A stretch of 64,000 bases of DNA from Bacteroidota bacterium (GTDB lineage Bacteria; Bacteroidota; Ignavibacteria; UBA10030; UBA6906), in the NCBI GenBank assembly GCA_030835135.1, contig JAUQWO010000013.1, positions 1-64,000 on the forward strand, written 5' to 3'. The notes under the pieces were generated by a model. It saw nothing but the letters and a program-made list of their open reading frames with translations, did not search any database and was not told the origin of the DNA. Shown one piece after another: positions 25,113-33,773 of the stretch (positions within the stretch are counted from its first letter, which is position 1; every line of letters begins with the position of its first letter). The position numbers and the translations under genes were made by a program.

Positions 25113-26030
25113 TTATTGGATGGACCCGCCCAGCAAGGCGGCCATGATCCCATTCTGAACGGTTAGACGGTTGCGCGCCTGCTCCAGAGCGATGGAATTC
25201 GAGCCATCCAGGACCTCGCCGGTGATCTCCTCGCCGCGGTTCGCGGGGAGGCGATGCATGACAACGCAATCGGGTTTCGCGTGTTTCAGCAACGCCCGGT
25301 TCACCTGGTACGGCTTGAAGAGGAGCGCACGCCGTCCTTCCTCCACGCGCGGTGTGGCCTGCGGCCAGACATCCGTATACACCACATCGGCATCGGCCAC
25401 GGCGGCAATGGGATCGGAGATCATGTCGACCCGGCTGATCCCCGCGGTCTGCGCCTCGTCCAGAAAACGCGGATGCGGCTCATACCCCGCGGGACACGAA
25501 CACACCAGGTGGAAAGGCAGACGTGCGGCACACTCGAGCCAGGAGTTGGCCATGGTGTTACCATCACCCACATACACGATCTTCGTCGTCGGGGTGAACC
25601 GGCGCCGCTCCATCAGCGTGTACACATCACCGAGCACCTGACAGGGATGCAGCAGGTCCGTGAGTGCGTTGATCACCGGCACCGTCGCGCTCTCCGCCAG
25701 CTGCACACACGTCTGATGGCGGACAGTGCGTGCGATGATGAGATCGGTGTACTGAGAGACGATCGAGCCGATGTCGTGCACGGACTCGCGCGCCGCCATC
25801 CGTATGGTCGTGTCATCGAGGAAGACCGGATGGCCTCCCAGCTGCGCGATGCCGACCTCGAAGGAAACCCGCGTGCGGAGCGACGCACACTCGAAGATCA
25901 TCGCCGCGGTCCGGTGGGCGAGCGGTTGACGCACACGGCCACTGTCGGAGGCAAGCTCACGACTGATCCGCAGAACGGTCTGGAGCTCTTCCGCCGTCCA
26001 CAATGCAAAGGAAACAAGATCACGCTTCAT
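25113..26030 (-). CDS. argF: ornithine-carbamoyltransferase-like enzyme
   Basis: 305 residues, the size of OTCase, which makes citrulline from ornithine and carbamoyl phosphate. The carbamoyl-phosphate site is recognisable: ECASLRTRVSFE (family STRTR), LLHPCQVLGD, and YVGDGNTMANSWLE. Two expected OTCase motifs differ. The HCLPA motif reads MHRLPANRGEE, losing the usual cysteine, and the ornithine-binding SMG loop after TDVW reads PQATPR. The acceptor could therefore be something other than ornithine. It stands alone, without other arginine genes nearby. The symbol reflects family, not proven substrate. Confidence 0.78.
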   Translation of the reverse strand: MKRDLVSFALWTAEELQTVLRISRELASDSGRVRQPLAHRTAAMIFECASLRTRVSFEVGIAQLGGHPVFLDDTTIRMAARESVHDIGSIVSQYTDLIIARTVRHQTCVQLAESATVPVINALTDLLHPCQVLGDVYTLMERRRFTPTTKIVYVGDGNTMANSWLECAARLPFHLVCSCPAGYEPHPRFLDEAQTAGISRVDMISDPIAAVADADVVYTDVWPQATPRVEEGRRALLFKPYQVNRALLKHAKPDCVVMHRLPANRGEEITGEVLDGSNSIALEQARNRLTVQNGIMAALLGGSIQ

Positions 26031-26118
26031 GGAGATCCGTGTGTGTGGTCAGGATGGTCTGCAGGGGATACAGTACAGCGGATGCTGTACCGGAATACGT
26101 GGAATGAGCGATCGGGGA

Positions 26119-26472
26119 TCAGAGCCGTGACGAGAGCGATATCCCCGTGCCGCGGGTCATGATGTGACTGTACAACACCTCACACGAACCACATAGCCGC
26201 CGCGCAGGATCCACATCCAGAAGGTTCTGATCCACCGGACTCTTGCAGGCGAGACAGGTTCCGTAGCCACCTGCCTCGAGCCGGTTGAGAGCGCTGCGCA
26301 ACTCATCGATCCGGGCATCGCTCTTGAACGCCAGCAACGCATCGATCTCTCGATCCGACATCTGGTCCTGAACGAATTGCTCGGCCGTGGACTCCAGTCC
26401 GTAGGCGTCCTGCAAATGCGCATACAGACACTGCAGGATGCTCCGTCGCACCATTCGCTTGCTCTTCTTCAT
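26119..26472 (-). CDS. DksA/TraR-family zinc-finger protein
   Basis: 117 residues from the ATG at 26472 with GGGAG upstream; the longer open frame through the glutathione peroxidase region is a shadow. The N-terminal half is a helical coiled coil (FKSDARIDELRSALNRLEAGG) and the C-terminal half holds a C4 zinc finger: YGTCLACKS ... RRLCGSCEV. Members bind RNA polymerase through the secondary channel and modulate transcription, often with ppGpp. A promoter lies about 140 bp upstream. Confidence 0.85.
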   Translation of the reverse strand: MKKSKRMVRRSILQCLYAHLQDAYGLESTAEQFVQDQMSDREIDALLAFKSDARIDELRSALNRLEAGGYGTCLACKSPVDQNLLDVDPARRLCGSCEVLYSHIMTRGTGISLSSRL

Positions 26473-26608
26473 GACGGTAGCTCCCTCTCGCGGATATGCA
26501 TCACTGCTTCCACCGCTTACCCATGAGTTCGTCGTACGGCGTCCGCGAACTATGGGACCCTCGTACCGACTGCAAACGCCGTTCGATGAAAAGAACACAT
26601 TCCTGACT

Positions 26609-26639
26609 TCAGGATACAGACTGGGTAAATGAAAGTCAA
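26609..26639 (-). promoter_or_regulatory. promoter of the DksA-like gene
   Basis: TTG (complement of 26637-26639), 20-nt spacer, TATCCTGA (complement of 26609-26616). The -7 box is a weaker match. Confidence 0.45.
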
Positions 26640-26760
26640 GCAATACCGGCAAAATCGGATGCCGCCCCCCCGGAGGACGGCCGGGAACTCCCGCCGGGAG
26701 TGATTGTTTATATGATGTACGGTAATCGCTGAAATCACATGCGGTTGGAAAGGAGCCACG

Positions 26761-27345
26761 ATGAGGAGGGTCTTGACTATGAGCCTGATGGCATACATGA
26801 TGATGGTGGGTTCGCTGACGGGTACAGCGAAGGGATCGCGGACCGACGCCCCTGCGCCGGAGAGCGTCCATGAGTTCACGATGAAGAGCATCGACGGAGC
26901 CGATGTCCCGCTCGCCCGCTACAAGGGCAAGGTGCTGCTGATCGTGAACGTGGCATCGAAATGCGGCTACACTCCGCAGTACACCGGACTCGAGGAACTC
27001 TACCGGCGGTACAAGGACAAGGGACTGATGGTGCTCGGATTTCCGGCGAACAATTTCGGCTGGCAGGAACCCGGTACCGATGCGGACATCAAGACCTTCT
27101 GCTCGACGAACTACAATGTGACCTTCGCTATGTTCTCGAAGATCTCCGTCAAGGGCAGCGACCAGCATCCGCTCTACGCATACCTGACGTCCGAGGATGC
27201 GAATCCGGCGACAGCGGGTGGCGTGAAGTGGAACTTCACGAAGTACCTGGTCGGCAAGGACGGTCACGTGATCGCGAAGTTCGGGTCCGGAACGGAACCG
27301 CTGTCCGAAGAACTGGTGAAGGCGGTTGAAACCGCGTTGAAGTAA
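26761..27345 (+). CDS. secreted glutathione-peroxidase-family protein
   Basis: 194 residues with an N-terminal signal-like hydrophobic segment, so probably periplasmic. The catalytic tetrad of the GPx family is visible: Cys in NVASKCGYTPQYTGLEEL, Gln in FPANNFGWQEPG, and Trp and Asn in VKWNFTKYLV. It reduces peroxides using thioredoxin or another thiol in most bacteria. AAAGGAG lies just before the ATG. It is monocistronic, ends before a strong hairpin, and is divergent from the DksA-like gene. Confidence 0.93.
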   Translation: MRRVLTMSLMAYMMMVGSLTGTAKGSRTDAPAPESVHEFTMKSIDGADVPLARYKGKVLLIVNVASKCGYTPQYTGLEELYRRYKDKGLMVLGFPANNFGWQEPGTDADIKTFCSTNYNVTFAMFSKISVKGSDQHPLYAYLTSEDANPATAGGVKWNFTKYLVGKDGHVIAKFGSGTEPLSEELVKAVETALK

Positions 27346-27392
27346 GAATGAGGCCCGGGCAGAACATGCACGGGCCCGGGTATCCCAGAACA

Positions 27393-27432
27393 CACAGGGC
27401 ACACCAGCGATGCTGGTGTGCCCTGTGCTTTT
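27393..27432. terminator. perfect 16-bp terminator hairpin
   Basis: Arms 27393-27408 and 27412-27427 (CACAGGGCACACCAGC type) pair perfectly around GAT, with CTTTTCC following on the plus strand. It serves the peroxidase gene and may also act for the convergent lpd. Confidence 0.88.
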
Positions 27433-27450
27433 CCGTCCTGTCTGCTGCTG

Positions 27451-28863
27451 CTACTTCTTCTTGCTCATCACATGCGTCGCATGACCGTAGAACGCCTCGG
27501 CGCATTCCATCCACGTCTCGGAGAGCGTGGGATGGGGATGCACGGACTGCGCGAGATCATACGCGGTCGCGCCCATCTCCATGGCCACCACCGCTTCGCC
27601 GATCAGCTCCCCTGCCCCCGCACCGACGATGCCCGCACCGAGAATGCGCTCGGTGTCAGGGTCCACGATCAACTTCGTCATGCCATCGGTCCTGTCGAAA
27701 CTCAGCGCACGGCCCGAAGCGGTCCACGGGAACTTCACGACCTCGACGGTACGGTTCGACGCCTTTGCTTCGGCTTCGGTCATGCCCGCCCAGGCGATCT
27801 CCGGATCGGTGAAGACCACCGCCGGGATGATGATGTTCTCGAACACCGTATCCTCCCCTACGATCGCTTCCACGGCGATCCGCGCCTCCTTCGACGCCTT
27901 GTGCGCAAGCATCACCCCGCCCACCACATCGCCGATCGCAAGGATGTTCGGATCGGCGGTCTGCTGATGCTTGTCGACCGTGATGTACCCCTTCTCGTCC
28001 CTGACGATCTTCGTATTCTCGATCCCCATGTCCGCGCAGTTGGGTGCACGCCCGACCGAGACGAGCACCCGGTCGTACATCTCCTGACGCTTCTCGCCGT
28101 TCATCTCGATGTCCACCTTGATCTGCTTGCCCGAGGTGGCCATCTTCAGGACTTTCACCGAGGTCCGGATCTCCTTGAACAACTTCGCCGCCCGGCGCAA
28201 CACCGGCCGCACCAGGTCCTGATCCGCCCCCGCCAGCACTGCCGGCATGGCCTCCACTACGATGACCTCGCTCCCCAGCGTGCCATACACCGTACCGAGT
28301 TCCATGCCGATGTAGCCGCCGCCAACGACCAGCAGCTTCTCCGGGATCTCTTCGATCTCCAGCGCTTCGGTCGACGTCATGACGCGCGGATTGCCAAGGT
28401 CGAACGCCGGCGGCATGGCCGGACGTGAGCCGACCGCCACAATGGCCTTCCCGAACGTGATGAACTGCTGTCCGGACGCGGTCTCCACACGCAAGGTCTT
28501 CGAGTCCTCGAAATGCGCCTTCCCTTCAAGCACCTGCACGCCACGCTTCTGGGCCAGTGTGCGCACACCGCCCGCCAGCTTCTCGATCACGCCGTCCTTC
28601 CACGCACGCATCTGGTTCAGATCGATGCGGGGAGCATCGAAATGGATCCCCCGGAAGGAGGACTCCTTCGCTTCGTCGATGAGCTTCGCTGCGTGCAGCA
28701 GCGCTTTCGAGGGGATGCAGCCGCGGTTGAGACACACGCCCCCCAGACGGGCGTCACGCTCCACCAGCACAACACTCTTTCCTTTATCGGCCGCATAGAA
28801 TGCCGCGGCATACCCGCCGGGGCCCGCGCCGATCACAACAACATCTGTGGTCATGGTATTCAC
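27451..28863 (-). CDS. lpdA: dihydrolipoamide dehydrogenase (E3)
   Basis: 470 residues. FAD-binding GAGPGGYAAAFYAAD, redox-active disulfide GGVCLNRGCIPSK, NAD-binding VVGGGYIGMELG, FAD site ILAIGDVVGG, and the C-terminal interface HPHPTLSE with the catalytic His. It reoxidises the lipoyl group of the E2 subunit with NAD+. It is the last gene of the pyruvate dehydrogenase operon, 13 bp after E2. Confidence 0.96.
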   Translation of the reverse strand: MNTMTTDVVVIGAGPGGYAAAFYAADKGKSVVLVERDARLGGVCLNRGCIPSKALLHAAKLIDEAKESSFRGIHFDAPRIDLNQMRAWKDGVIEKLAGGVRTLAQKRGVQVLEGKAHFEDSKTLRVETASGQQFITFGKAIVAVGSRPAMPPAFDLGNPRVMTSTEALEIEEIPEKLLVVGGGYIGMELGTVYGTLGSEVIVVEAMPAVLAGADQDLVRPVLRRAAKLFKEIRTSVKVLKMATSGKQIKVDIEMNGEKRQEMYDRVLVSVGRAPNCADMGIENTKIVRDEKGYITVDKHQQTADPNILAIGDVVGGVMLAHKASKEARIAVEAIVGEDTVFENIIIPAVVFTDPEIAWAGMTEAEAKASNRTVEVVKFPWTASGRALSFDRTDGMTKLIVDPDTERILGAGIVGAGAGELIGEAVVAMEMGATAYDLAQSVHPHPTLSETWMECAEAFYGHATHVMSKKK

Positions 28864-28876
28864 GTGTCTGTCCCTG

Positions 28877-30190
28877 TCAGATCTTCACATCGTCTTCGGA
28901 GAATTGCTCGAACTCGCGGACAAGGTCCACGATGAACCGTGCGGCATTGGCACCATCGATGATCCGGTGGTCATACGACAACCCGAGCGGCAGGATCGTG
29001 CGTTCAACGACCTTCCCCTCACGGATGACCGGTTTTGGCGCACTCCGGCCCATGCCGAGGATCGCCACTTCCGGGGTGTTGATGATCGGGGTGAAGAACC
29101 CGCCACCGATGCCGCCCTGGTTCGAGATGCTGAACGTACCACCCTGCATCTCCTCCAGCGCCAGCTTCCGGTCACGCGCCTTGTCCGCCACGGTCGTCAC
29201 ATCCGCCGAGAGCTGCACCAGGTCCTTCTTGTCGACGTCCCGGATCACCGGCACGATGAGCCCGTGCTCGGTGTCCACCGCAAGTCCGATATGATAGTAC
29301 TGCTTGAAGATCACCTCGCCCGTGGCTTCCTGCATGCTGGCATGGAACAGCGGATGCTTCTTCAGCGCGTTCGTCACGGCACGGAGCGCGAAGGAGGTGA
29401 GCGTCAGCCGCACACCCTTCTTCTCATACGCCGGCGCATACTTCTTGCGGAGTGCCATGATGGCGGTGACATCGGCCTCATCGAACTGCGTCACATGCGG
29501 CACGCGCGTCCACGACTCGACCATCCTGGTGCTGATGGTCTTCCGGAGCGTCGTGATCCGCTTGCTCTCCACCGGTCCCCATTTCGCGAAATCCACCACG
29601 GCCGGAACAGGCGCCGGTGCAGCACCCGCCGCCACACCACCCGCGGCAGGACGCGCACCGAGCGCGGTCTCCTGCAACCACTGGACGTACCGGCGCACAT
29701 CGGCGACGCCCACACGCCCCCCGGATTCCGTCCCCCGCACGCGGCGGAGGTCAATGTCCAGTTCCCGTGCGATCCTGCGCACGGTTGGAGACGCGGGCGG
29801 CTGCGGTCCGGTCGGTGCTTCGAGCACCGCTCCGGTCGGCTGCATCACCGGCCGCGCAGCGGCAACGGGTGCCGCGGGGCGTGCTGGTTCTTCCTCCGGC
29901 TCCTCATCGCCAACGCGGGCGTCCACCATGCGTGCAGAGGGTGCCCCGGCATCCGCCCCTCCGTCGCTCACGGTCAGCAGCAAGGCGCCGACCTTGATAA
30001 CGTCGCCTTCCTTGACATGTACACTTCCCACGACCCCCTCAACGGGCGAGGGGATGGATGCAACGGCCTTCTCGCTCTCCAACTCCAGGACGGGCTGATC
30101 TTTCGCGATGCGGTCGCCCTGTTTGACAAAGATCGTCGCGACGGTGCCGGAATCCGCTCCCTCACCCAGCCGCGGTAGACGTATCTCCAT
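28877..30190 (-). CDS. aceF: pyruvate dehydrogenase E2, dihydrolipoamide acetyltransferase
   Basis: 437 residues. One N-terminal lipoyl domain (ELESEKAVASIPSP, lipoyl Lys41), a Pro/Ala-rich linker, an E1/E3-binding domain at about 133-170 (RRIARELDIDLRRVRGTESG), another linker and the catalytic acyltransferase domain, whose active site reads SYDHRIIDGANAARF near the C-terminus. It passes the acetyl group to CoA. A single lipoyl domain contrasts with the three of E. coli. It lies between aceE (27 bp upstream) and lpd (13 bp downstream). Confidence 0.95.
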   Translation of the reverse strand: MEIRLPRLGEGADSGTVATIFVKQGDRIAKDQPVLELESEKAVASIPSPVEGVVGSVHVKEGDVIKVGALLLTVSDGGADAGAPSARMVDARVGDEEPEEEPARPAAPVAAARPVMQPTGAVLEAPTGPQPPASPTVRRIARELDIDLRRVRGTESGGRVGVADVRRYVQWLQETALGARPAAGGVAAGAAPAPVPAVVDFAKWGPVESKRITTLRKTISTRMVESWTRVPHVTQFDEADVTAIMALRKKYAPAYEKKGVRLTLTSFALRAVTNALKKHPLFHASMQEATGEVIFKQYYHIGLAVDTEHGLIVPVIRDVDKKDLVQLSADVTTVADKARDRKLALEEMQGGTFSISNQGGIGGGFFTPIINTPEVAILGMGRSAPKPVIREGKVVERTILPLGLSYDHRIIDGANAARFIVDLVREFEQFSEDDVKI

Positions 30191-30217
30191 GAATGCTCCT
30201 TTGCTTCGCCAGTGAAC

Positions 30218-32911
30218 TCAAACGATCGCGGGGAAATGCTTCTCCGGATCGACGCCCAGGTCCCTGATCGCCGCCGCTACCCGGGCAGGATCGTACTCTC
30301 CCCTGCGGGCGAGGGCATACAATGTTGCGATGACGATGCTCTCCGCATCGATCTCGAAGAACCGCCGCAACGCCGGACGGGTATCGCTCCGCCCGAATCC
30401 ATCCGTACCCAGCGTCGTCAGGCCGCCGGGAACCCACGGTGCGATCTGGTCGGGGACGAGCTTCATGTAATCGGAGACGGCGATGAACGGTCCCTTCTCC
30501 GCGTGCAGCACCTGTTCCACATACGAGGTCTTCGGGGGCTCCGTCGGGTGCAGCATGTTCCACCGCTGCACGTTCAATGCATCATTCCGCAGGGCCTTGT
30601 AACTCGTCGCACTCCAGATGTCGGCCGCGATGTAGAACTGGTCCGCAAGGATCTCCTGCGCGCGCAGGGCCTGACGCATGATTGGGCCGCTGGCGAAGAT
30701 CTGGGCGGTGTGCTGCCCCTTTCCTTCCGCCGCCCGGAACTTGTAGAGCCCCTTCAGAATGCCGTCCGTCACGCCGTCGGGCATGGGCGGCATGGGATAA
30801 TTCTCATTGTACAGCGTGAGGTAATAGAACACCGCCTCGCCTTCACCGTACATCCGCCGCAAGCCGTCCTGCACGATCACAGCGGTCTCATAGGCGAACG
30901 CCGGATCATAGGCCCGCAGGTTCGGCACGGTCGTGGCAAGCAGATGGCTGTGCCCATCCTCATGCTGCAGACCCTCGCCGTTCAACGTCGTGCGCCCGGC
31001 CGTCGCACCGAGCATGAACCCCTTGGCACGCATGTCGCCCGCGGCCCAGGCAAGATCGCCGATGCGCTGGAACCCGAACATCGAATAATAAATGTAGAAC
31101 GGGATCATGTTCACGCCATGGTTCGCATACGCCGTGGCTGCGGCGATGAAGGACGACATGGCACCCGCTTCGGTGATCCCTTCTTCGAGGATCTGCCCGT
31201 CCTTGGCCTCGCGATAATACAAGAGCGACTCCGAGTCCACCGGCTCGTAGAGCTGGCCCTTCGGCGAATAGATGCCGATCTCCCGGAAGAGCGGGTCCAT
31301 ACCGAACGTCCGGGCCTCATCAGGGATGATCGGGACGATGTTCTTGCCGATGGCCTTGTTCCGCAGGAGCATGCCGAGCATGCGCACGAACGCCATGGTG
31401 GTCGACACCTCGGTGTGCCCGGTCCCCTTGAGGAACTCCGCGAACTTCTCCAGCTCCGGGATCTCCATCGCGGGCGCATGCTCGGCCCTCCGGGGCAGAC
31501 CGCCGCCAAGGGTCTTCCGGCGCTCACGCAGATACGTGATCTCCGGACTGTCGTCGGGCGGACGGTAGAACGGCGTGTCGGCGACATCCTCATCGCTGAT
31601 GGGGATGCCGAACCGCGACCGGAACTCCCGCAGCTCCTTCTCGTTCAGCTTCTTCTGCTGGTGCGACACATTGCGGCCTTCGCCGGCCTCGCCCAGACCG
31701 TATCCCTTCACGGTCTTCGCCAGGATCACCGTCGGAGAGCCACGATGCTCCATCGCCGCCTTGTACGCAGCGTACACCTTGCGCGGATCATGACCGCCAC
31801 GCTGAAGCTTCCGGATCTGATCGTCGGTCAGCTTGAGTGCCCGCTTCGCAAGCTCCGGATACTTCCCGAAGAAATGCTTGCGCGTATAACTGCCGGTCTC
31901 GACGGAATACTTCTGGAAGTCACCATCGACCGCCTCTTCCATGCGCTTCATCAGGAGGCCATCCGCATCCTCTGCGAGAAGCGGGTCCCAGTCCGATCCC
32001 CACACCACCTTGATGACGTTCCATCCCGCACCACGGAACGCGGATTCCAACTCCTGAATGATCTTCCCATTGCCCCGCACCGGCCCGTCGAGCCGTTGCA
32101 GATTGCAGTTCACGATCCACACGAGGTTGTCCAGCCCCTCACGCGATGCCAGCGTGAGCGCTCCCAGCGTCTCCGGTTCATCCGTTTCGCCGTCGCCGCC
32201 AAAGGACCAGACCTTCGGCTCCTCGCCGGTGATGAAGCCACGGGCCTTGAGGTAGCGGTTGAAGCGCGCCTGATAGATGGACATGATCGGGCCCAGGCCC
32301 ATCGAGACCGTGGGGAACTGCCAGAAGTCCGGCATCAGGTACGGGTGCGGATACGACGACAGTCCGCCCGTCCGTGCAAGCTCCTGACGGAAATGATGGA
32401 GCTTCTGGGTATCGATGCGTCCTTCCAGGAACGCCCGGGCATAGATACCCGGCGACGCATGACCCTGGAAGAAGACCATGTCCGCAGGGCGGTCGCCATC
32501 GCCGCCACGGAAGAAATGGTTGAATGCGACCTCATAGAGCGTCGCCGACGAGGCATAGGAAGAGATATGTCCCCCGAGTCCGCCGTGCGCCCGGTTGGCG
32601 TTCACCACCATCGCCATGGCGTTCCAGCGGATGAAGCTCTTGATCCGGCGCTCGATCTCGCGGTCACCCGGATATTCAGGCTCGTCTTCCACGGGAATGG
32701 TATTGAGGTACGGGGTGCTTACCGAACGCGGGATCTGCATCCCGGCATCGCGCAATCGCGTCTTCAGTCGCTCGAAAAGCAGTGGCAGCTTCTCCGCGGG
32801 CTGGTCGCGGAGTACCGATTCCAGCACCAATTCCAGAGAATCCAGCCATCGTTCCTGTTCTGCGTGCGCCCCTTGCGGGGCGCCATCGGGTTTCGTAAGT
32901 TCTTTTTCCAC
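30218..32911 (-). CDS. aceE: pyruvate dehydrogenase E1, homodimeric type
   Basis: 897 residues, the single-chain AceE form rather than the alpha/beta form. The thiamine-diphosphate motif is VWSFGGDGETDEPETLGAL to VNCNLQRLDGP. ARTFGMDPLF and QHEDGHSHLL, further on, are characteristic AceE segments. It decarboxylates pyruvate and transfers the acetyl group to the E2 lipoyl arm. It is the first gene of the operon, with a promoter at 32937-32967, divergent from a lipoate-ligase-family gene. The need for TPP links it to the thiamine operon at the window start. Confidence 0.96.
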   Translation of the reverse strand: MEKELTKPDGAPQGAHAEQERWLDSLELVLESVLRDQPAEKLPLLFERLKTRLRDAGMQIPRSVSTPYLNTIPVEDEPEYPGDREIERRIKSFIRWNAMAMVVNANRAHGGLGGHISSYASSATLYEVAFNHFFRGGDGDRPADMVFFQGHASPGIYARAFLEGRIDTQKLHHFRQELARTGGLSSYPHPYLMPDFWQFPTVSMGLGPIMSIYQARFNRYLKARGFITGEEPKVWSFGGDGETDEPETLGALTLASREGLDNLVWIVNCNLQRLDGPVRGNGKIIQELESAFRGAGWNVIKVVWGSDWDPLLAEDADGLLMKRMEEAVDGDFQKYSVETGSYTRKHFFGKYPELAKRALKLTDDQIRKLQRGGHDPRKVYAAYKAAMEHRGSPTVILAKTVKGYGLGEAGEGRNVSHQQKKLNEKELREFRSRFGIPISDEDVADTPFYRPPDDSPEITYLRERRKTLGGGLPRRAEHAPAMEIPELEKFAEFLKGTGHTEVSTTMAFVRMLGMLLRNKAIGKNIVPIIPDEARTFGMDPLFREIGIYSPKGQLYEPVDSESLLYYREAKDGQILEEGITEAGAMSSFIAAATAYANHGVNMIPFYIYYSMFGFQRIGDLAWAAGDMRAKGFMLGATAGRTTLNGEGLQHEDGHSHLLATTVPNLRAYDPAFAYETAVIVQDGLRRMYGEGEAVFYYLTLYNENYPMPPMPDGVTDGILKGLYKFRAAEGKGQHTAQIFASGPIMRQALRAQEILADQFYIAADIWSATSYKALRNDALNVQRWNMLHPTEPPKTSYVEQVLHAEKGPFIAVSDYMKLVPDQIAPWVPGGLTTLGTDGFGRSDTRPALRRFFEIDAESIVIATLYALARRGEYDPARVAAAIRDLGVDPEKHFPAIV

Positions 32912-32936
32912 TCGTTCTCACCTGTAAAAGGACTGC

Positions 32937-32967
32937 GTAATGTACGCGTTTCTGCCTCTGCACACAA
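32937..32967 (-). promoter_or_regulatory. promoter of the aceE operon
   Basis: TTG (complement of 32965-32967), 20-nt spacer, TACATTAC (complement of 32937-32944). It lies in the short gap shared with the divergent lipoate-ligase-family gene. Confidence 0.58.
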
Positions 32968-32979
32968 TACCTAAGTGCA

Positions 32980-33699
32980 GTGCATTTCACTGACGAACAG
33001 CTCCACACTCCGGGAATGCAGCTGGCGTGCGACGACGTCTTGCTGGATCTCTGCGATGCGAGCCCCGGCCGCGAAACCCTGCGCGTCTGGAGCCCGGAAA
33101 CGTACTTCGTGGTCGCGGGGTACACGAACCGCATCCTGGATGAGGTCCGTGTCGATGCCTGCGTTGCCAGAGCGATCCCCCTCTATCGTAGAACAAGCGG
33201 TGGGGGTACGATAGTTCAGGCACCGGGATGTCTGAACTACTCCATCATTCTGCGCATCGATCGCGACCCGGCCCTCGAGAACATCACCTCCACCGGCACC
33301 TACGTCCTGGAACGTATCGCGGGAGCAGTCCACCACCTGACCGGCTTCCCCATCGACCGCCGGGGTCATACCGATCTCGTGCTCGGTGGCCGGAAATTCT
33401 CGGGGAATGCTCAACGCCGGAAAAGCCACGCGGTCCTGTTCCATGGCACCTTTCTCCTCGATGCGAACCTGGACATCATCGAGGAACTGTTGCCGATGCC
33501 GTCACATCAACCGGAGTACCGCAAAGGAAGGCCCCACCGGGAATTTCTGGTGAACCTCGGGCTGGATGCGGCAACACTCACGGCCGCATTGAAGGAGGAA
33601 TGGGGTGCTACAACCGCGTATGGACAGCTGCCGCTCGAAGAGATCCGTGCCCTCGCCGAATCACGTTACTTGAACCACGACTGGACGTATCGATTCTAG
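32980..33699 (+). CDS. lipoate-protein-ligase-family protein
   Basis: 239 residues of the biotin/lipoate ligase (LplA/LipB/BirA) fold. RRTSGGGTIVQAPGCLNYSI carries the family RRxSGGG motif, and LVLGGRKFSGNAQRR the catalytic lysine region. It probably attaches lipoate or octanoate to E2 or glycine-cleavage H protein. The likely start is a GTG at 32980; an ATG at 33016 would remove part of the first strand, and no strong ribosome site is seen. It is divergent from aceE, whose E2 partner is a natural substrate. Confidence 0.88.
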   Translation: MHFTDEQLHTPGMQLACDDVLLDLCDASPGRETLRVWSPETYFVVAGYTNRILDEVRVDACVARAIPLYRRTSGGGTIVQAPGCLNYSIILRIDRDPALENITSTGTYVLERIAGAVHHLTGFPIDRRGHTDLVLGGRKFSGNAQRRKSHAVLFHGTFLLDANLDIIEELLPMPSHQPEYRKGRPHREFLVNLGLDAATLTAALKEEWGATTAYGQLPLEEIRALAESRYLNHDWTYRF

Positions 33700-33702
33700 C
33701 GC

Positions 33703-33743
33703 CAATCAAGAATTGAGAATTCTTAGTTCTTAATTCTTAATTG
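33703..33743. repeat. AT-rich 17-bp hairpin of AAGAATT units
   Basis: Arms 33703-33719 and 33727-33743 pair over 17 bp with two G-U wobbles. The segment is very AT-rich in a GC-rich setting and built from AAGAATT/TTCTTAATT units. It may terminate the lipoate-ligase-family gene. Confidence 0.65.
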
Positions 33744-33773
33744 AGATCAGATCCGCTCCGCGGATCTGATCTC
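33743..33773. terminator. perfect 14-bp hairpin overlapping the batE stop
   Basis: GAGATCAGATCCGC and its exact complement (33743-33756, 33760-33773) flank TCC. The last codons and stop of batE form most of the stem. There is no T run, so termination by it is uncertain. Confidence 0.6.

Noticed and set aside
26473-27402. N-terminal extension of the DksA-like gene
   Set aside because: The frame is antisense to glutathione peroxidase; the true start at 26472 has GGGAG and gives the normal DksA-like length.
30212-32974. Plus-strand open frame of 920 codons
   Set aside because: It is antisense to aceE, whose motifs are unmistakable. The plus-strand product is Arg/His-rich without domains.
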